Of a stretch of 5,452 bases of DNA, positions 4,747 through 5,452 are shown in pieces. The notes under the pieces were generated by a model. The model was not told the DNA's origin. It searched no databases and saw only the letters and a list, made by a program, of their open reading frames with translations. Position numbers and translations under genes: made by a program. Numbering within the stretch: the first letter of the stretch is position 1; every line of letters begins with the position of its first letter. Source of the DNA: Flavipsychrobacter stenotrophus. Lineage in GTDB: Bacteria; Bacteroidota; Bacteroidia; Chitinophagales; Chitinophagaceae. The DNA lies in NCBI GenBank assembly GCA_947379685.1, contig CANCOG010000371.1, positions 1 to 5,452 on the forward strand, given 5' to 3'.

Positions 4747-5235
4747 TTATTCTTCTTTTTTCTTATCCTTAGTATCCTTCATGTATTCCAGGATCTCCAG
4801 AATCAGGTTATTTTGATTTTCGAGATGGGTGAGTATTGTTTCAATTTCCAGTTCCGATTGTTTGTTGACTTCGAAATCGGCTTCGGCGCGTGCATCTGCT
4901 CCCTGTGATTGCAGGTTCTGGCCCACCATTATTAGTGGCATTAGGAATAGCTGGATCATGTTCGAGATAAATAGCCATAGCACAAATGCAGGGTAGGGGT
5001 CGAAACGTAATGCTTTGGGCCCGAATATGTTCCAGCTTAGCCAGGTTGCAGTCCAGCTGAAAACGATCAGGAAAAATTTCATACTGCCTACATGGGCTGT
5101 GATCCATAGTGCCAGTTTGTCGATTCCTGACACTTTCTTTTTGGCAGTCATCAGGTTTTTTAAATGTGGCTTGCGCAGGAGTTTCAATTCTTCCAGCGAT
5201 CTTACTTGTGGTATTTCCCGTTTTGATTCGTTCAC
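4747..5235 (-). CDS. DUF1003 family inner-membrane protein
   Basis: This 162-residue protein shows the DUF1003 pattern: a basic N-terminal segment, GIDKLALWITAHVGS (37-51), a first membrane helix about 53-71 (WTATWLSWNIF), the hallmark FDPYP at 78-82, a second helix about 83-104, then MVGQNLQ (103-109, the usual MMSQNRQ block) and a charged segment with D114, E118, D120 and E122. The tail (about 118-151) is a probable coiled coil rich in E, N and L, and ends in a Lys/Glu cluster. Both termini should face the cytoplasm. No biochemical role is established for the family. The ATG at 5235 gives the expected N-terminus, and the gene appears monocistronic because a strong hairpin separates it from the gene upstream. 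No TAnnTTTG element is visible in 5236-5300, so its promoter is not identified. Confidence is high for family and absent for function. Confidence 0.9.
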   Translation of the reverse strand: MNESKREIPQVRSLEELKLLRKPHLKNLMTAKKKVSGIDKLALWITAHVGSMKFFLIVFSWTATWLSWNIFGPKALRFDPYPAFVLWLFISNMIQLFLMPLIMVGQNLQSQGADARAEADFEVNKQSELEIETILTHLENQNNLILEILEYMKDTKDKKKEE

Positions 5236-5300
5236 TTTTGTTATATTTTTTGTTTTTCAGGTTCTGATTCCGGTGAATTTTTCCATTTTGTTGAATGGTA

Positions 5301-5341
5301 TAAATAATGAAGCCGCCCTATTGAGGCGGCTTCATTATTTA
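5301..5341 (-). terminator. Strong intrinsic terminator of the T9SS cargo gene
   Basis: A perfect 17-bp stem pairs 5301-5317 with 5325-5341 around a 7-nt loop (CTATTGA). Its core is the GC-rich AAGCCGCC/GGCGGCTT, and A/T-rich outer arms supply the U-rich tail in either direction. It begins 13 nt after the stop codon of the minus-strand gene at the right edge, and isolates that gene from the DUF1003 gene. Confidence 0.85.
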
Positions 5342-5353
5342 ATGTGTAATCTA

Positions 5354-5452
5354 TTAGTCTGCTTTAATAAACTTGGAAGCCTTAAGCAGTGCATTATTTT
5401 CGTCATACACCATGATCATGTACAGACCGTTTGCCAACTGGCTAACATCAAT
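5354..5452 (-). CDS. C-terminal end of a type IX secretion cargo protein (5' part outside window)
   Basis: Only the last 32 codons and the TAA are present. The peptide IDVSQLANGLYMIMVYDE (1-18 of the visible part), followed by ALLKASKFIKAD at the end, matches the type A T9SS C-terminal sorting domain: a strand ending in VSxLxxGxY, a hydrophobic strand, and a terminal K-F-x-K block. Such domains carry large proteins (enzymes, adhesins, repeat proteins) across the outer membrane and are removed on anchoring. What the protein does cannot be told, because the functional part lies beyond 5452. Confidence 0.83.
   Translation of the reverse strand: MDVSQLANGLYMIMVYDENNALLKASKFIKAD

Overview
The window looks like chromosomal DNA from a member of the Bacteroidota, probably close to Chitinophagaceae (the family placement is inference). 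The phylum rests on three things in the sequence. Two promoters carry the TAnnTTTG -7 element used by Bacteroidota sigma-A. Start codons lack Shine-Dalgarno sequences. The right edge encodes the end of a type IX secretion C-terminal sorting domain, a system confined to this phylum.

Layout, left to right. (1) On the minus strand, a PnuC-type vitamin transporter (574-1221) is followed by an exported PAP2 phosphatase (613 down to the left edge) whose start lies 40 bp inside pnuC. (2) A plus-strand tRNA-Phe(GAA) gene (1303-1375) has its own promoter and intrinsic terminator. (3) A minus-strand operon (2768 to 1577) encodes SRPBCC/AHSA1 protein, ArsR-type repressor and a second SRPBCC protein. It starts at a promoter region carrying two near-identical 16-bp dyads and ends at a strong hairpin terminator. 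(4) A lone plus-strand gene (3044-4549) encodes an exported arylsulfotransferase-like beta-propeller protein. (5) A minus-strand DUF1003 membrane protein (4747-5235) follows. (6) At the right edge is the last 33 codons, stop included, of a minus-strand T9SS cargo protein, followed by a 17-bp-arm terminator.

Functional reading. The three-gene operon has the form of a small self-regulated, ligand-responsive unit: the -7 element lies between two copies of a candidate ArsR operator. The overlap of pnuC with a periplasmic phosphatase suggests a scavenging pair in which a phosphorylated vitamin or nucleotide is dephosphorylated outside the inner membrane and then imported; this is inference. No CRISPR array, insertion sequence, prophage or clear new defence system is visible. 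The most distinctive parts are the operator architecture, the pnuC/PAP2 overlap, a mismatch in the tRNA acceptor stem and a non-canonical active-site position in the arylsulfotransferase-like protein.
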